A DNA stretch of 64,000 nucleotides from Chryseobacterium polytrichastri. GTDB lineage: Bacteria > Bacteroidota > Bacteroidia > Flavobacteriales > Weeksellaceae. Position 1 is the stretch's first letter. The number at the start of each line of letters is the position of its first letter. Of this stretch, positions 63,177-64,000 are shown in pieces. The stretch covers positions 164,049 to 228,048 of the forward strand of contig NZ_FRAV01000002.1 in assembly GCF_900142445.1 (NCBI RefSeq), given 5' to 3'. The notes beneath the pieces are model-generated. The model worked only from the letters and a program-made list of their open reading frames with translations, made no database searches and was not told where the DNA came from. The position numbers and the translations under genes are program-made.

Positions 63177-63902
63177 ATGAAATTCAGGTTACCATTCATC
63201 GCAATACTTTTTTCTGTGTATTGTTTATCTCAGAATATAGTGTCAAATGTTGATGCTATTGTCAATACCGAAATGAAAGAAAGGAAAATTCCCGGAATGC
63301 AGATTGCAGTTGTTCAAAATGGAAAAATTGTTTTAAATAAATCATATGGTGTGGCCAGTATCCAGAATGATCTTCCGGTAAAAAACACTTCGATTTTCCC
63401 TATCAATTCTACGACAAAAGTCTTTACGGCGGTGGCGGTGATGCAATTGGTAGAGCAAGGGAAGATTGGTTTAAGTGAACCAATTTCAAAGTATTTAGAA
63501 AACTTGCCTTCCGAATGGCAAAAAATTACCGTAGAGCAGTTAATGACTCATATTTCTGGACTTCCTGATATTCTAAGTGTTCTTGATCCCGCAACAGGAA
63601 GTCTTGGAGCAATGAGAACTGAGAATGTGATGTGGGAGAAAATTAAACTAGCACCTTTGAATTTTAAAACAGGAGAACGGTTGAGTTACAATCAAACCAA
63701 TTATTATTTATTAGGAAAAATCATTGAAAAAGTAAGTGGAGATTCGTTTGTTAATTTCGTTACCCAAAACCAATTCAATAGGGTAGGAATGAAGAATACA
63801 CAGTTTGGGGATTCTAGATCAATTATTCCAAATTATGCACCTACTTATCGTGGATCAGTCTCAAAAGTTGGGGAGAAAATAAAAAATGCTATTTTTGTAT
63901 AA
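63177..63902 (+). pseudogene. Serine hydrolase (class C beta-lactamase-like), truncated by an insertion sequence
   Basis: The first 225 or so residues are a good beta-lactamase-related serine hydrolase: signal peptide (MKFRLPFIAILFSVYCLSQ), the SxxK serine in INSTTKVFTAVAVM, and a tyrosine block GERLSYNQTNYYLLGKI. The family is usually 350-450 residues. From about 63852 the sequence switches to what looks like the end of an insertion sequence (GGATCAGTCTCAAAAG) and the frame stops 17 codons later. The gene therefore lacks its C-terminal half here; the rest probably lies beyond the element outside the window. Confidence 0.75.
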
Positions 63903-64000
63903 TGCTAAATGATGCCGAACTGCTTAAATTATTTTTACCTGAACTGTTGATTGAATATTTTGAGATTGTAAAATTTGAAGAAGAAAACCAAATTCTACAT
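63852..64000 (+). mobile_element. Left end of an insertion sequence (ISAon1-like), continues past the window
   Basis: An end-like sequence starts about 63852 (GGATCAGTCTCAAAAGTTGG). An open frame from the ATG at 63902 runs to the last base and begins MLNDAELLKLFLPELLIEYF, the typical start of the N-region protein (first ORF) of two-ORF ISAon1-type transposases common in Chryseobacterium. Only 33 codons are visible. The other end, the second ORF and the target duplication lie outside the window. Confidence 0.6.

Overview
The window is a chromosomal segment of a low-GC flavobacterium, most likely Chryseobacterium or a close relative in the Weeksellaceae. The clues are T9SS C-terminal sorting domains, a GLPGLI-family protein, DUF6443/RHS proteins, a fused SecDF, an ArgF'-type acylornithine carbamoyltransferase, BT4734-like and RteC-era style mobile genes, and the Bacteroidetes -7 promoter box TAnnTTTG in front of many genes. 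No rRNA or tRNA gene was found.

Layout. 1-8196: the end of a BNR/YCF48-like gene, hemN, a membrane protein, a secreted sugar-dehydrogenase-like protein with a T9SS tail, and secDF. 8197-28451: an accessory region, probably an integrated element. It has ardA at the left, and an integrase, a putative excisionase, a DUF5131 gene and a BT4734-like gene at the right. A short TTTACTCCCGA direct repeat near both ends is a candidate attachment relic. The cargo is a GT14 glycosyltransferase, a strongly structured 6S-like RNA, four small unknown genes (one frameshifted in a GT repeat), and an operon of a T9SS protein, an SpvB/RHS-like shell protein and an RHS protein with a type-50 polymorphic toxin tip. 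That operon ends with an immunity gene and a second immunity-like gene broken by an amber codon. 28452-42192: core genes (MFS exporter, tatA, PAP2 phosphatase, TPR protein, trmL, rlmH, YihY/BrkB, lipoprotein, nhaA, relA/spoT, acs, prpE). 42613-51805: the complete arginine pathway on one strand (GNAT/ArgA-like, argG, argC, argD, argF', argB, argE, argH). 51912-58569: an Lrp/AsnC regulator, then pyrB-carA-carB behind a leader peptide and attenuator, with a REP-associated (RAYT-type) transposase lodged between carA and carB. 58686-64000: small secreted or hypothetical proteins, a GNAT, a GLPGLI protein and a serine hydrolase cut by an insertion sequence that runs off the window.

How the parts fit. 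The arg genes and pyrB-carAB share carbamoyl phosphate, so the window holds both of its consumers (ArgF' and PyrB) and its producer (CarAB), with an Lrp-type regulator in between. Spacers between these genes are unusually rich in dispersed repeats. There are GAA-loop REP hairpins, a MITE-like family with 19-bp inverted ends (two copies, plus one further unrelated inverted repeat), long perfect palindromes, and two further repeat families with two copies each. The most promising novel items are the three-gene RHS toxin export module, the 6S-like RNA inside the accessory region, the pyrB attenuator with an almost leaderless leader peptide, and the RAYT/GAA-loop REP system.
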